In this document: positions 33,698-44,269 of the stretch, in pieces
Layout: each line of letters begins with the position of its first letter
Position numbering within the stretch: position 1 is the stretch's first letter
Assembly: GCA_050084985.1 (NCBI GenBank)
Contig: JBITNC010000001.1
Coordinates: 170,934,001-170,998,000 of the forward strand
DNA: 64,000 bases
Direction: 5' to 3'
From: Nageia nagi
Taxonomy: Eukaryota > Pinophyta
Notes under the pieces: generated by a model
Seen by the model: the letters and a program-made list of their open reading frames with translations, nothing else
What the model was told of the DNA's origin: nothing
Database searches by the model: none
Made by a program: the position numbers and the translations under genes

Positions 33698-36600
33698 TTA
33701 GCTCTGCAGACTCAGGATCTGCTGGACTTTATTCCAATCCGCCGGGATCCCGCAAAAATCTTTCAGCCTTGCTTGCGCTAAGGCTGTATGGTTCAGCACC
33801 TCATATGATACATTTGCATGTCTCCTCAGCAACTGCTGTATCCTAAAGCTGCCGTCGGCCAGAGAATCAAAGAATTTTACAAAATTTGTCTCATCGAAGG
33901 ACACCAGGAGTGTATCAACATCATCCGTATTCTGAATCCTATTCCGCAGACTACCCAAAAAATCAGCCTCTGTGACGAGTGAGCCGTCGCTTCTCCATAA
34001 GTCTGGGATTTCGGACGCATTCAACCCTTGAATTTCTGATTTTAGGGTCTCCATCTCTTGCGTCCGGCGCAGGACATTATTACGAATCTCCTGACAAACC
34101 CATTTACCCCTCCCTGGGTAATCAATCGCCGACATGAGCTCCACTCGGTCACCAATGTTATACGACCGCAATTTCTCATTCGAGAGGCTGTTTAGTCTTT
34201 TATTTGCTTGCTTAGCCCGTTCTGAAATGGGGTTCAGAATACTCTCACATCTCGTTACCTCGGCTTCGAGCCTTTTGAGCTCTGATAAGCACAACTCCAC
34301 GTGATCCCTCAGACGGATCAAGTCTTTTATTTCTTGCATCTTCAATTCCCAAAATTTTCCTTTGGTATTCAACAGAAAAGATCTGTCGACCTTCTTAGCA
34401 TCCAGCCTCGCTTGGAGCTCCGCCAGGTTAGCGTTTAGGTTGCTGATTTCTGCTGCCTTGGCATTTATTTCCGCCTCCTTTTGGGTGATGATAGCCTCCT
34501 TTTGGACGAGCATATCCGCTGTAGGGGCAGCCGCTAAACTAGTCTGCAAAACTGTTATGTTATTCTCCGCCGCTTTCAGCCTTATTTTATTGTTATCTAA
34601 TTGCAGCTTCATGGCCTCATGGGCCTTCTGTAGCTTGTGGTACCTGACCTCCAATTTGGTGAGTTCGGTTATATTGAGGTCCACAGCTGTTTGCAGGAGC
34701 TCATTTTTATCGCTCCGTGGGATGCTGCGGGTATCTATTTTGACCCGTGTATTCATTGATGACAGCTCGCCCTGCCCCTCTTGTGGGTCTTGGGCAATGG
34801 CCATTTCAAGCACCTTATTCTTTGGATCCATGGAGGTCCGGAACCTCACCGGATTTTCTGGTGGTGGGAGTTTTTCCATTTGCCTCTGCATCCATGCCTC
34901 TTGCCCTTGCTTAATTTGCTGATATTGTTGCATGATGCCCTCCACGGATACCTGTTGCCCGGAGACCATGATAAAGGGAGATTTTGAGCTCAACTCCTGA
35001 GATGCAGTAGCAACAATCTGTTGAGCCGGTGTGAAGGGGCTAGCTTGGCTGGCCCCGGGAGTACTGCTTCCGGAAGGATCCGCTGCAGGAAGTGTTGAGA
35101 TAGAGAGAGGAGCGGACGATGGAGGTGGAGAGGGTGGGGGTGATGAAGGTATTGTAATGATGCTTGTGAGGGGAGGAATTTGTAGAATGGGTGTAGGAAG
35201 AAGGGGGCTCTGCCGTTGGGTGGACGGTGGTGAAATGAGAGATGGTATGTGTGCAGCTGGAATAGCTGCTGGAATTGGGGGAAGGGTGATGGAAACGGAA
35301 ATGGGAACAGTATGAGTCGGTAGAGCAGAAGAAAGAGAAAGAGGGGAAGAAGGAGTAGGAAGCGTACCTGAGGGCGTCGGGCTCCTCCTTCTCCTTTTAG
35401 GTGGTGGCGGTAGTGATGCCTTCTCCATCTGTGTTTTCCTTTTGGCCATGTAGACTCTTTCTGGCCTCTTAGTCACCGTCTCCGTGGAAATCTCCCTGAT
35501 TTCCTCCTCATGTTGCTTTTCCCGGGCTGGTGCTTGAGACATAGCATGCCCCTGCTCTTCGCTGTCATCAGAATCTTCACCCGTAGGAACTTCTGTGGGA
35601 TGTTCCAATCCCCACATCTCCTCAAATTTGTCGTCTAGATCAGATTCTAGAGGAGTGTTCCTATTCCCAGACTCAATCCTGTACTGGGTGAAGGCAGCTA
35701 TCTTCTCTTCGCTCCATCTTTCATCCCTTAGTGTCTTCAAGGCCTTTTTCGAGATGGAGTCAGTTCTCGGGTTAAAATTTGCCTTCTTGTTGTAGAAACT
35801 CAGCCATGGCGGTAAGAAGTCCTGAGTGGTTGCGGTGGTGGGCATCACCTTATCCTCCTGCTCTGGATTTCGCCATTTAAGCAGCTCTGGCCTATTTTCA
35901 GCTCTGAAGGCCGGAGGATTGGGCTGGCTTCTCAGCTTCTTGCCAAAATTGTCATCCGGGTCATACGAACAATATTGACTCAATTCTTTCAATTTCAGCT
36001 TCAGGAGTTTTGCCCTTAAATGGTCACTTGCTCCCCTGCTCTGGAGCACCAGGTCATGCACCCTGTGGGGGAGAGCATAGACTCCTCTCTTCTTTGCGAC
36101 AGCTCCGTATTTCGAGTCAATGTAGTCCATCTGTCTGGCACATTCTATGCTAAAAATCCAATCCGTCACATGAATTGGCAGCAAAAATGGGGCCCCAGAA
36201 AATCCATACAACCTAATGAAGGTTCCATTCTCTGCAAAAAACCAGTCCCCGACCTCTCCATGGGGCAAGCGGAGGTATAGCTTGGAGGCTGTTGACAACC
36301 TCGGGACTGTAGGGGCTAATAGGCCCATTACCGGAATCAGAAAGTTCTCCACAAAGGAGTAGTAGTCCGCCGAGGACCTCACTTCTTCAGTCCATTTGTC
36401 CACTGGTTTGTGTGACCCATCTTCATTATTTCAAACCAGGGTCAACTCCTTAAAGACATCTGCATTCTGATGAATCATCATCCATACAATGTATGATGTA
36501 TAGGCAAAATAAAACCCCTCCCCGATCTTCCCCAGTTGTTCGGCTATTCCATCTGAGAGGGCAATGGCCCAGTCATACATTGTGGGGGAAATGGGGTGAG

Positions 36601-37180
36601 AAATTTGATAAGCTATCATCAACTTTGAAGGTGAGATGTATCTATCTGTTTCCTCTCCTGCCGCTATGGCTAGCATAGACAGAAGTAATTGCAGATGTGT
36701 GGAAAAATTTGACAATGGGAGCTCGGAATTTGGGAACTCTCTAAACCTTATGGACCCGGCTGTGTTTTTATTTAGCCAAGAAGTAATGCTTACCCTCAGG
36801 TTGGCGTTAGGGGTGCTATACCAATCGATTTGCACGAGGGAGGTCATAGGAGGGGGTGGACAGAAAGCCTCCGCTATTGCAACGGAATCCAGTTTTAGGA
36901 TGGTCTTCCCCTGCAAATCCCTGACTATCCTAGTCGCGGGATCGAATGCCCCTTTTACAATTTCTACCAACTCGGGAGCAGGAAAGCATCTATGCGGGAC
37001 AAAATGCATAAGACCCGAACCCATGGGTGAGTGTGCTATATGGTTGAAGCTGAAGTTCGGGCACTTACCTTCTGCGGTGCCCTTGGGATTTTTATTTGGG
37101 GCTGTAATCTCCGTATCCCACAGCAACTCCATTGAATCGGATACCTTCCTTACGGTCTTCGCCGCTGATCCTGAGCTCAT
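33698..37180 (-). CDS. Second frame of the element: ~1160-residue nuclear coiled-coil protein, one in-frame TGA
   Basis: The frame starts at the ATG at 37180 (MSSGSAAKTVRKVSDSMELL) and ends in TAA at 33698. A single TGA at 36431-36433 (codon 250) interrupts it; both sides are in the same frame. Residues 1-420 form a mixed globular region with RDLQGKTILKLDSVAIAEAF and MYDWAIALSDGIAEQLGKIG. From memory this recalls the domain called putative plant transposon protein, but that is unverified. Residues ~520-560 are acidic, PKRRRR near 594 is a nuclear signal, and 590-720 is rich in Pro and Ser. Residues 820-1060 are heptad-rich coiled coil (ELTKLEVRYHKLQKAHEAMK). Composition matches gag. The TGA could be a new mutation (CGA or TGG to TGA) or a readthrough site. 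No enzyme motif is seen. Confidence 0.75.
36431..36433 (-). other. In-frame TGA inside the second frame
   Basis: The minus strand reads CTGGTTTGAAATAATG, with TGA in frame between KELTLV and NNEDGSHKPV. All other codons over 3.48 kb are open, so the break is recent or regulated. A single transition from CGA or TGG would produce it. Confidence 0.85.
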
Positions 37181-37707
37181 TGCCGTTTGCTTGAGCTTTG
37201 CTTATCACCCTTCTTGGGCCACTGCTTATGCCTCAAACTCGAATTCTCTTGCTCTGTTTCACAGTTCCTGGCGATGCTCAGTAAGCGCTAATTTTGCAAA
37301 TTTGTGAGCCAAAACTTTTTATGAATACTAGCATATAGGTGTCTTGGTGAGTAGTGCTATGGGTCTTTTAATAGCTCACTTGAACGCACGATCTTTCGGA
37401 GCGAGGGAAATCAACTCACGACAGCCGCATTAATAACTGATTTGTCGTTTTACGATCTTTTCGGGAACCTTGGGATTTGATTGCATGTACCCTCTTGGAA
37501 ACTTTAATTCTGCCGGTGCAAAAAGGTTCCACTACTATTTACGTTACGCTAGTAGTAAATTACTGACAATAACCACTCGAAATAAATGCAACATCACACC
37601 ATTTACAATATGTATACAAATCAAATTCCTTCCTTCCAACGGTCACTTTCCCGCGCTGGCGGGCTTCAGAAAAACTACTGTGTCCGCTGGTGTGGAATTC
37701 ATCAAGT
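37181..37707 (-). other. Spacer between gag and the second frame
   Basis: 527 bases without a credible frame. It separates the gag stop (37708) from the ATG of the second frame (37180). The downstream frame would need its own mRNA, splicing or internal initiation. I did not identify clear splice sites. Confidence 0.5.
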
Positions 37708-38973
37708 TCACGTTCCGGCTTTGTCATCCGCCATGCCAGGCAGAGGAATACCTCCACTCCTCGACAGATACTCTTGGTATTGAAAAATAGGGCAGGTTGT
37801 TTGTTCATGAGCATCATTACAAGCCAAACACAACCCATTAACCGCCCCGGAAGTGGAAGCTTGGTCCACGTCCTCATTCAACACATGTTGAGCTTTCTCT
37901 ACAGCAGGGTAGGGATATCTTCTGGCATTATTTTGTCTGGTCAACACGGTAATCTGGTTTGCCATATTTCTACACAAATTCCAGAGTTCCTGAATTTCTG
38001 TAGATGATGCTAATCCTTGGTTCATATTAGGCTGATGTGGAGCTGGTAAGGCCAAGGGAGCTCTAGGAATTGGCAAATTTGACGACCAGGGTTGAACAGG
38101 GGCAGGAATATTAGCCAGAGGCGGAACTGAACTGATTACCGGAGGTCTCAAAATTTGCTGTTGTGTTGTGGTTATTGGGAAATAGGGCATTGGCATACGG
38201 CTTGGTAATTTCCCAACTGCAATAAGGCATGATTCAGCATATACTGCTTGTCTATAGACCTCCGGAAAGGTATTCACTCCGGAATTTTGGATTTGCAGAG
38301 AGAGATCTGGAGGAAAGGCTCTTAGGTAATACATCAAAGCTTGAAACTGCTGAGGCCTGACTGGCATGGGTACTCTTGTCCACGTTCTCTGGAATCTAAT
38401 GTTGAAATCCGGGATGTTCTCTTGTTCAAACCTTTTGATTGAAGTAAACTGGGTTAACAAGGAAAAGGGATCCCCTAGTTCATTAAACTCCATGATAAAA
38501 GGCTCTGCCAGTTGAGCCCAGGTACTGATGGATCCATTAGAAAGGCCCCTGTACCAATCCAGGACCTTTCCTTTGAAAGACTGAGCCAGTAATCTCACCA
38601 TAATATCTTCATGCTGAATATTGTGAATCTTTGCTAGGCCGGCTACATCCACACAGTGCTCATAAGCCGTTTTTTCTGAAGTTGCATCAAACTCCGGAAG
38701 GGTTTTAAAAACATTTGCTGGGATATCATGTAATACCGCTAGAGCTATGGGTACCCCATTGTCCCATTCCGGATAAATATTCTGAGCTGGATTAGCCATT
38801 TTAGGGAAGGTATCTCTAGTATGAAGATTGGATGGTTCTGGCTTGATAAAGGATTTTAGGGAGTCGATACTATTCAGAGACTTGGACTTGATCAGGGTCT
38901 TTCTCCTAGGAGTATCTAACTTCCCAAACTCCAGTTTTTCTTTTGCTGCTCTAGTTTTAGATCTTGTCCACAT
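37708..38973 (-). CDS. Retrotransposon Gag (Ty3/gypsy type), intact 421-residue frame
   Basis: The start chosen is the ATG at 38973 (MWTRSKTRAAKEKLEFGKL), the first after the leader. The frame is open further upstream only because it reads through the primer-binding region. Residues ~105-235 are a Retrotrans_gag capsid domain: HEDIMVRLLAQSFKGKVLDW, STWAQLAEPFIMEF, then FNIRFQRTW. Residues 256-312 are rich in proline. A zinc knuckle of unusual spacing, CLACNDAHEQTTC (CX2CX3HX4C, one residue shorter than the canonical CX2CX4HX4C), lies at 382-394. The frame ends in a stop at 37708 with no protease after it. It would assemble particles and bind element RNA. No internal stops, consistent with a young insertion. 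Confidence 0.85.
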   Translation of the reverse strand: MWTRSKTRAAKEKLEFGKLDTPRRKTLIKSKSLNSIDSLKSFIKPEPSNLHTRDTFPKMANPAQNIYPEWDNGVPIALAVLHDIPANVFKTLPEFDATSEKTAYEHCVDVAGLAKIHNIQHEDIMVRLLAQSFKGKVLDWYRGLSNGSISTWAQLAEPFIMEFNELGDPFSLLTQFTSIKRFEQENIPDFNIRFQRTWTRVPMPVRPQQFQALMYYLRAFPPDLSLQIQNSGVNTFPEVYRQAVYAESCLIAVGKLPSRMPMPYFPITTTQQQILRPPVISSVPPLANIPAPVQPWSSNLPIPRAPLALPAPHQPNMNQGLASSTEIQELWNLCRNMANQITVLTRQNNARRYPYPAVEKAQHVLNEDVDQASTSGAVNGLCLACNDAHEQTTCPIFQYQEYLSRSGGIPLPGMADDKAGT

Positions 38974-39060
38974 AAACTCTAGATTGCAAAAGAAAATGAC
39001 AGGTTCAAAGCACCTATGATATTCACAAATAATTTGCTTTAATACATACCATGGATGGTG

Positions 39061-39110
39061 CTTCAGCAGAGTCGCCAATAAATTTCTTCGTGTCCCACCG
39101 GGCGTGCCAA
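39061..39110 (-). promoter_or_regulatory. Candidate primer-binding sites after the 5' LTR
   Basis: The minus strand has two TGG-starting candidates. TGGCACGCCCGGTGGGAC starts ~11 bases from the LTR (39093-39110), and TGGCGACTCTGCTGAAG (39061-39077) starts ~43 bases from it. The first is closer to the LTR. The second resembles the tRNA-Arg-type sites reported for Tat/Ogre-like gypsy elements. I cannot decide between them without tRNA sequences. Confidence 0.5.
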
Positions 39111-39120
39111 AAAGAAATAC

Positions 39121-40698
39121 TGTTGATTGAGATTGTGTAATATGTGCGCCTGGAACAATCTTAACCAAAGTAGTTCACGAACAGACTGTGGGACGTAGCC
39201 TGATCTCCGGAGAAGGCCGGTTCCTTATCCATTGGGTAAAGAAAAAGTAACAGGAAAGAGATAAAAAGAGTAGGGAGCGAGAGATTCAAGCAAAAGGATA
39301 GGGTAACAAGAAAGGAAGTAAAAGGATAGGGTAACGAGAGAGGAAGTAAAGGGATAGGGTAACGAGAGAGAAAGCAAAGGGGTAGATCACTAGTTCAGCG
39401 CGAGCTTTCGCAGTGTGCGAAACCTTGGCCTGAATCTAGTGTCGCAGCCACAGAACAAGTTCTCACTCTCTGAATAGCTCCCCAGCTTCTACTCTACCAT
39501 GTAGCAGACATAGTTATACTAGCAACCTGCAACTATTACTCAGGAAACAAGCTAAGCTGCCACAATGTAACCAAATTAAGAATAACAATTATGAGTGCTA
39601 GACAAGAAAGGTCAAGATGGTTTCATAGTACCGGACTGAAGCTATAGGTCTTCGAGAACAAATGAAAAGGGCAATACTAGGCTTCCGACCCTAGTTTCTC
39701 TTTATTTTCATATATTTATACTGTATTAATAACAGTTACAAGATTATAGAATAGAAACGTTTACAAAACGGCCGCAAGATTCTGGCCTTCTTGAACTGAT
39801 ATCACCTACATATGACACTTGGCCGACTGTTACAAAATTGGGCAGATCGTCGACGATTCGGTTCCCTGATGATGGCGCTCAGGTATTTTGCAGACTTCCT
39901 TCTCTCCCGGAATGTTCAATTCTCCAACTCGGACTCTTCGATCTTTCATTGCGGCCTATTTTCCTCTGGACGTGGTCTTAATCCCAAATGTTAATTTTTC
40001 CCCTTCGCCTGACGTCAGCCTGGAATCTCCGGACTTCTTTATTCACTGGCTCCGGACACTAAATTGCTCCTTGATGATGTCATCCATTCCGGGCTCTGGT
40101 TTGCTTTACGAATGTAAACTTTATATCTCCTTGTGACGTCACCTTTGAATCTCCGGAATTTCCCGCTCGCTGGTTCCGGATACTAAATTTCTCTTTGCTG
40201 ATGTCATCTGTTCCGGGCTCCGGTTTCCTTTGCAACTGTGAATCTCGTCCCTTCTTGCTGACGTCACCTTCTTATTTCTCCGGAATGCTTTACTCAAAGG
40301 CTCCGGATACGAAGTTACTCCTTGCAGACGTCATCCCCTCCGGACTCCGGTTTCCTTTGCAATTATGAGCTTCTTCTTTTCCGTGATGTCATCTTCATAT
40401 ATCCGGAATGCTTTGTTTCCCGGAGGCACTTGTGCTTACTTCGTTTTTTTTTTCGGAACTTGGTCCTTGCCGAAACCTGACCGCCTTGCCGACATCATTT
40501 TGTTCCGGAATTCGGTCTTCGCCAAAATATGTCTATCTTATTCTCCGCGACCTCTTCTTTTCATTCCGGAAAGGTTTACTCACGGACTCCGGCCTTTTAT
40601 TTATTCCGGAATAGCTCCCGGGGACATTAAGGCGAACTCATGATAATAATTAGAATACCCCGGGACCTTCTTCAAGAATTTTAATGTAGGGATCTACA
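39121..40698 (-). repeat. 5' LTR of the gag/second-frame element
   Basis: Same ends as the 3' LTR, followed by the target duplication AGACT at 40699. Two single-base insertions relative to the other LTR account exactly for its 2-bp greater length. The U3 octamer array starts at 40010 and the 27-bp repeats are at about 39292-39379. Confidence 0.95.
39711..39720 (-). promoter_or_regulatory. TATA box of the 5' LTR (minus strand)
   Basis: The minus strand reads TATAAATATA. Transcription would begin about 30 bases further left, near 39680, upstream of the primer-binding region and gag. It agrees with the minus-strand orientation of all frames. Confidence 0.65.
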
Positions 40699-40703
40699 AG
40701 ACT

Positions 40704-40836
40704 TTTAAGAAGATGTAATTATTAGATGAAAAGCCAAACTCTGTAACTTTTTTCAACATTCTTTCAACATGTACCACCATGGGATCTTAGAAGATATGGA
40801 CATTTGTCACAGATATGGAAATTCATTAAAGATGAA
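40704..40836 (+). pseudogene. PPR gene fragment, right half
   Basis: Directly after the target duplication the plus strand reads FKKM, a stop, LLDEKPNSVTFFNILSTC, TTMGS, then another stop. It continues the PPR pattern begun at 31977: F-x-x-M, then KPNSVTF, then ILSTC-x-x-MG. Both halves join in frame across the AGACT duplication. Stops at two places show the gene was already decayed, or decayed since. No further PPR repeats follow. Confidence 0.65.
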
Positions 40837-42784
40837 TTTATTTATTATTATTAGTTAATCACTTGTATTATGGTGCATCTTGATGACATTATCTTTGTTA
40901 TGTCACACAAATTCATGGCCAGAAGGTATATACTTATTATTATGGTATCAAATTGATTACCTATCACATTATCTCCTATTGCTTATGATGCATGTTGTAG
41001 CTTATGTTGATATGCCATATCATCATTCATGTTCTATCTTAGAATTTATGGTCTATTACTTGGTCACACCTATTTGAATTTGCTAAGTAGGAATGAACCT
41101 TACCCTAAAGGGTGATTCATAATCCCTTTCATTATACCTACCTAACCATGCTTAGATAAATTTGTTCAAACATTGTTGACTATATAAAAATATGAATCCT
41201 ACCATATGAAAAATTATATCTATAGTAAGGGTATCAAAAAAGGTTATGAATTTTTATATAACAATAGGAAAGTTGCAAAAACATTATTGTATATATTTAA
41301 CTATTGAACATTTATTTGAACGTTCTCTAATAATCTACTTTTGTGATAATAATCAACCGTAATACCTACTAGTGAGACATGATTAATTGCAATACCTATT
41401 GTTCCAACTATTTTTGAGGAATTGAAACAAAAGAATATGAAATATTTTTTATGATATCCCTTCCTCCAACTAAAATATTTTTATTATTTGTATGTAAGAT
41501 AAGGTAAGGAAGGAAGTAATATGGAAGATATTATGTACATAATGAGTCATACTTGGCATAAGAATACTTAAACTCAAAAATGAAATAAGTAGAATATAAA
41601 AGATACCTAAAATATCACGAGTGTTGTTGTGTGTTGTAAGCTGAAGAAAGAACTACCCATAATAGGTTGCGAAGAGGAAGATAAATCTCTTGTTATTGAA
41701 AGAAATCCAAGGGAAACAAAAAGAAAAATCTCCTTGGAAATTATTGGGCAAGGTAAGGGAGTCAAAGGCTAGTTTTTTTCCCTCACTTGGATCTTGTGAT
41801 GCCTGTAAGGAGTTTCATTAGGAAACCTTTATTTCCCTTTATTATTATTATTTTTATTTTATTATTGAAGGAATATGTTATGCTTAAGAAGAATATAATA
41901 GTTCAAATATGTATTATAGTTTTCTTGCTAAATCATCTACTTAATAAAGTCAATTTTGGTGAGGGGTTTATGATAGAGCTTAAGCCAATGACCATTAATA
42001 AAAAAACCCATGTATAGAATCATAAATAGTTTTTAGGTTGCCTAAAAAATTTCCAAATACTTCCTCAATTGCATACGAGCCAATTCATCTTATATGATGT
42101 TTACCCTTAAAGCCCTATAACTTAGTGTTAAAAAGTAGAGCTCAATATTTGGATTGAAAAGATTTAGGAATAAGATGTTGATTATGCAATTTCTTTCTCT
42201 ATTTTTGTAATATATTAGTTTGTAAATACAATAATAAAAAAAAATTCCCAAATACCCTAGGGCTATATGTCACACTTCTAGTTGATAAAAATGGTGAAAT
42301 ATGGCCCAATAGAGTTGATGTCTACCTCACAAGATCGAATCTAATCATGACAATGCTCAAAATCCCAAATGAAATTACTCTAAGGTTGAATGAACTCCTC
42401 CTTAAGTTGGATGCACAATCTCTAAAGCTCTAACCCTCAATATTAAAACACCAAGTAAACTTAAGATGGATCTATAATAAGAACTTAAGAATTTTCATTC
42501 TTGATTCCCATTCCTTGAGGGTTTTTACCCTCAAGAAGTCTCCCTATTATGGGTTTTCATCCATAGGAAGGCTACATAAGTGGAAAAACACTCACTCAAA
42601 AGATAGATGAAGATAAATGACCAAGATGATCTCAAAATGAGGCATCTCATGCTTAAATAGTTGGATGCACCATCATAGGTGTTAAGTTGATCCATTTCAT
42701 TATTATATTAGAGAGAATTAATTAATACCTCATTAACACAATATAATACTCCTAATTATGGATCTCTCACCTAAAGGTGGTAAT
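40837..42784. other. AT-rich DNA without gene; one small hairpin
   Basis: No frame can be assigned. A perfect hairpin CTTGAGGGT-TTTT-ACCCTCAAG lies at 42514-42535. TGGTATCAAATTG near 40942 looks like a primer-binding site but has no LTR beside it. Confidence 0.4.
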
Positions 42785-43275
42785 TTAAGGAATTAACACT
42801 AACAAGATAATTATTAATCAACAAAGATCATATGAAAGCTCACAATTACATCTAACAAACTCACAAAGCAATCTCACAACATAAGATGTAAGTGGTTCTT
42901 CCAACTAGGAGTACATCCACTAACTAGATCTTTATTTCAATCACAAATACAACTCTCTTGCAATCCTCCTACTCTTTTCTCCTAACCACTATCATATAGC
43001 ATAACTCTACTATACAATTGGAGTGTGATCAAAAAGAGGGAGCCTTCTATTTATAGACCAAAATCCCTCTTTGGATCACCTTTTTATCCAATGTACAAAA
43101 GCATGACATGCACATCCTTTTACCTAAGGGGAATGCTCATGCATGAGTGTAATATGAGTTACATTATCATATTCACTTAAATACTTAAAGTATCAAATGA
43201 TACCCTTAAGTATTAGTGAACTTACATAGAATATTTAATACAAACCTTTACAATAGTGCATTATACTTTTCAACA
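42785..43275 (-). repeat. 3' LTR of the 8.5-kb copia element
   Basis: Plus-strand ends are TTAAGGAATT (the terminal TG mutated to TT) and TTTTCAACA. It aligns throughout with 50783-51275. Confidence 0.9.
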
Positions 43276-43286
43276 CTTCCCCTTAA
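43276..43286 (-). promoter_or_regulatory. Polypurine tract
   Basis: The minus strand reads TTAAGGGGAAG directly before the LTR start TGTTGAAAAG. A second purine-rich box, CAAGGGGGAGTGAAG on the minus strand near 44276, lies just after the pol end and may be an internal purine box. Confidence 0.7.
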
Positions 43287-43737
43287 TGCAATATTTGTAT
43301 AGAGTGAGTAAGAGCAAAGAAGAGAAAGTAAGAGAGTTATATTCTAAAAAGATACAAAAAAGATGATAACTTTTAACATATTTGTAAAGTAAGAAAGATC
43401 TAATTTGAGACTCACTACTTTACCAAATATAATCATTAACCACAACTAGTTTCAATGTATATGAAGTAGTCATCCAATTGAAAGTCATGAAGAGTCTCCA
43501 AGAGCTTGCATACTTAAGGTAAGTAACTTGCAATCTCAAAAGAACCTATAAGTCATAAGCAGCTTAAATAACAAGATCAATTAGATGCATCATATTCATA
43601 TCAATAAGGAGAGATGAATCACATAAATGCCATCATGAACTGATCAATGGTGCACTATAAATCATCATGAATATGCCATGCCAAAAACTCATAGTCACTT
43701 GCTCTATATAAGATATGTTTTGATTATCATTACAAAA

Positions 43738-44140
43738 TAAAGCATGCACATATGAGTTCCTCACATATGGATAACTAAATACTGCCAAAAGACACATAAG
43801 AGTTTTTCACATATGGATAACTGAATAGTGCTAGATCAAAATAGAGCATGCACATATAAGTTCTTTACATATGGATAACTAAATAGTTCCAAAATACACA
43901 TAATAGTTCCTCACATATGGATAATTGAACAATGCTAGATTGACCAAAATAGAGCATGCACATATGAGTTCCTCACATATAGATAACTGAACAATTTCTC
44001 ACATATGGATAATTAAACAATGTTAGATTGACCAAAATAGAGCATGCACATATGAGTTCTTCACATATGGATAATTAAATAGTTCCAAAATACATATAAG
44101 AGTTCCTCACACATGGATAACTGAATAGTGCTAGATTGGC
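43738..44140. repeat. ~104-bp tandem repeats in the copia 3' UTR
   Basis: AGCATGCACATATRAGTTC starts at 43741, 43845, 43953 and 44041 (spacings 104, 108 and 88). Each unit holds two half-units ending in TCACATATGGATAAYT. The repeats lie between the RNase H end and the polypurine tract. Confidence 0.85.
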
Positions 44141-44269
44141 CAATTTGTACAATAAGTTCTTCATGCAGAGCGAACATACCACTAAAGTGTACAAAAAAAC
44201 AACACTATACATCATAAAATCCTCCTAAGAGTGAATTCATCATCACAAATATGTATTCAACATAAGAAT

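Larger units (their letters stand above)
32028..40698 (-). mobile_element. Young non-autonomous LTR retrotransposon with gag and a second long frame
   Basis: The element has near-identical LTRs (32028-33603, 1576 bp; 39121-40698, 1578 bp) and a perfect target duplication AGACT (32023-32027 and 40699-40703). Gag, the second frame and the LTR TATA box all read on the minus strand, so the 5' LTR is 39121-40698. The internal region (33604-39120, 5517 bp) encodes gag and a ~1160-codon frame. I find no protease, reverse transcriptase, RNase H or integrase. It must rely on enzymes from another element, probably Ty3/gypsy judging from gag. Base composition is markedly richer in G, C and CpG than the flanks, as expected of a recent insertion. 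It resembles pol-less TR-GAG-type elements, but those carry only gag. Confidence 0.9.

Noticed and set aside
34362-34922. Plus-strand open frame of 186 codons
   Set aside because: It lies antisense to the second frame of the young element and gives no family pattern. It is a shadow of the coiled-coil coding strand.
36431-36433. TGA as a selenocysteine codon
   Set aside because: Land plants lack the selenocysteine machinery, and no supporting structure was seen.
40942-40954. TGGTATCAAATTG as a primer-binding site
   Set aside because: No LTR end, leader or gag beside it.
43738-44140. Regularly spaced repeats as a CRISPR-like array
   Set aside because: Eukaryotic setting, no unique spacers, and the repeats are a transposon 3' UTR minisatellite.
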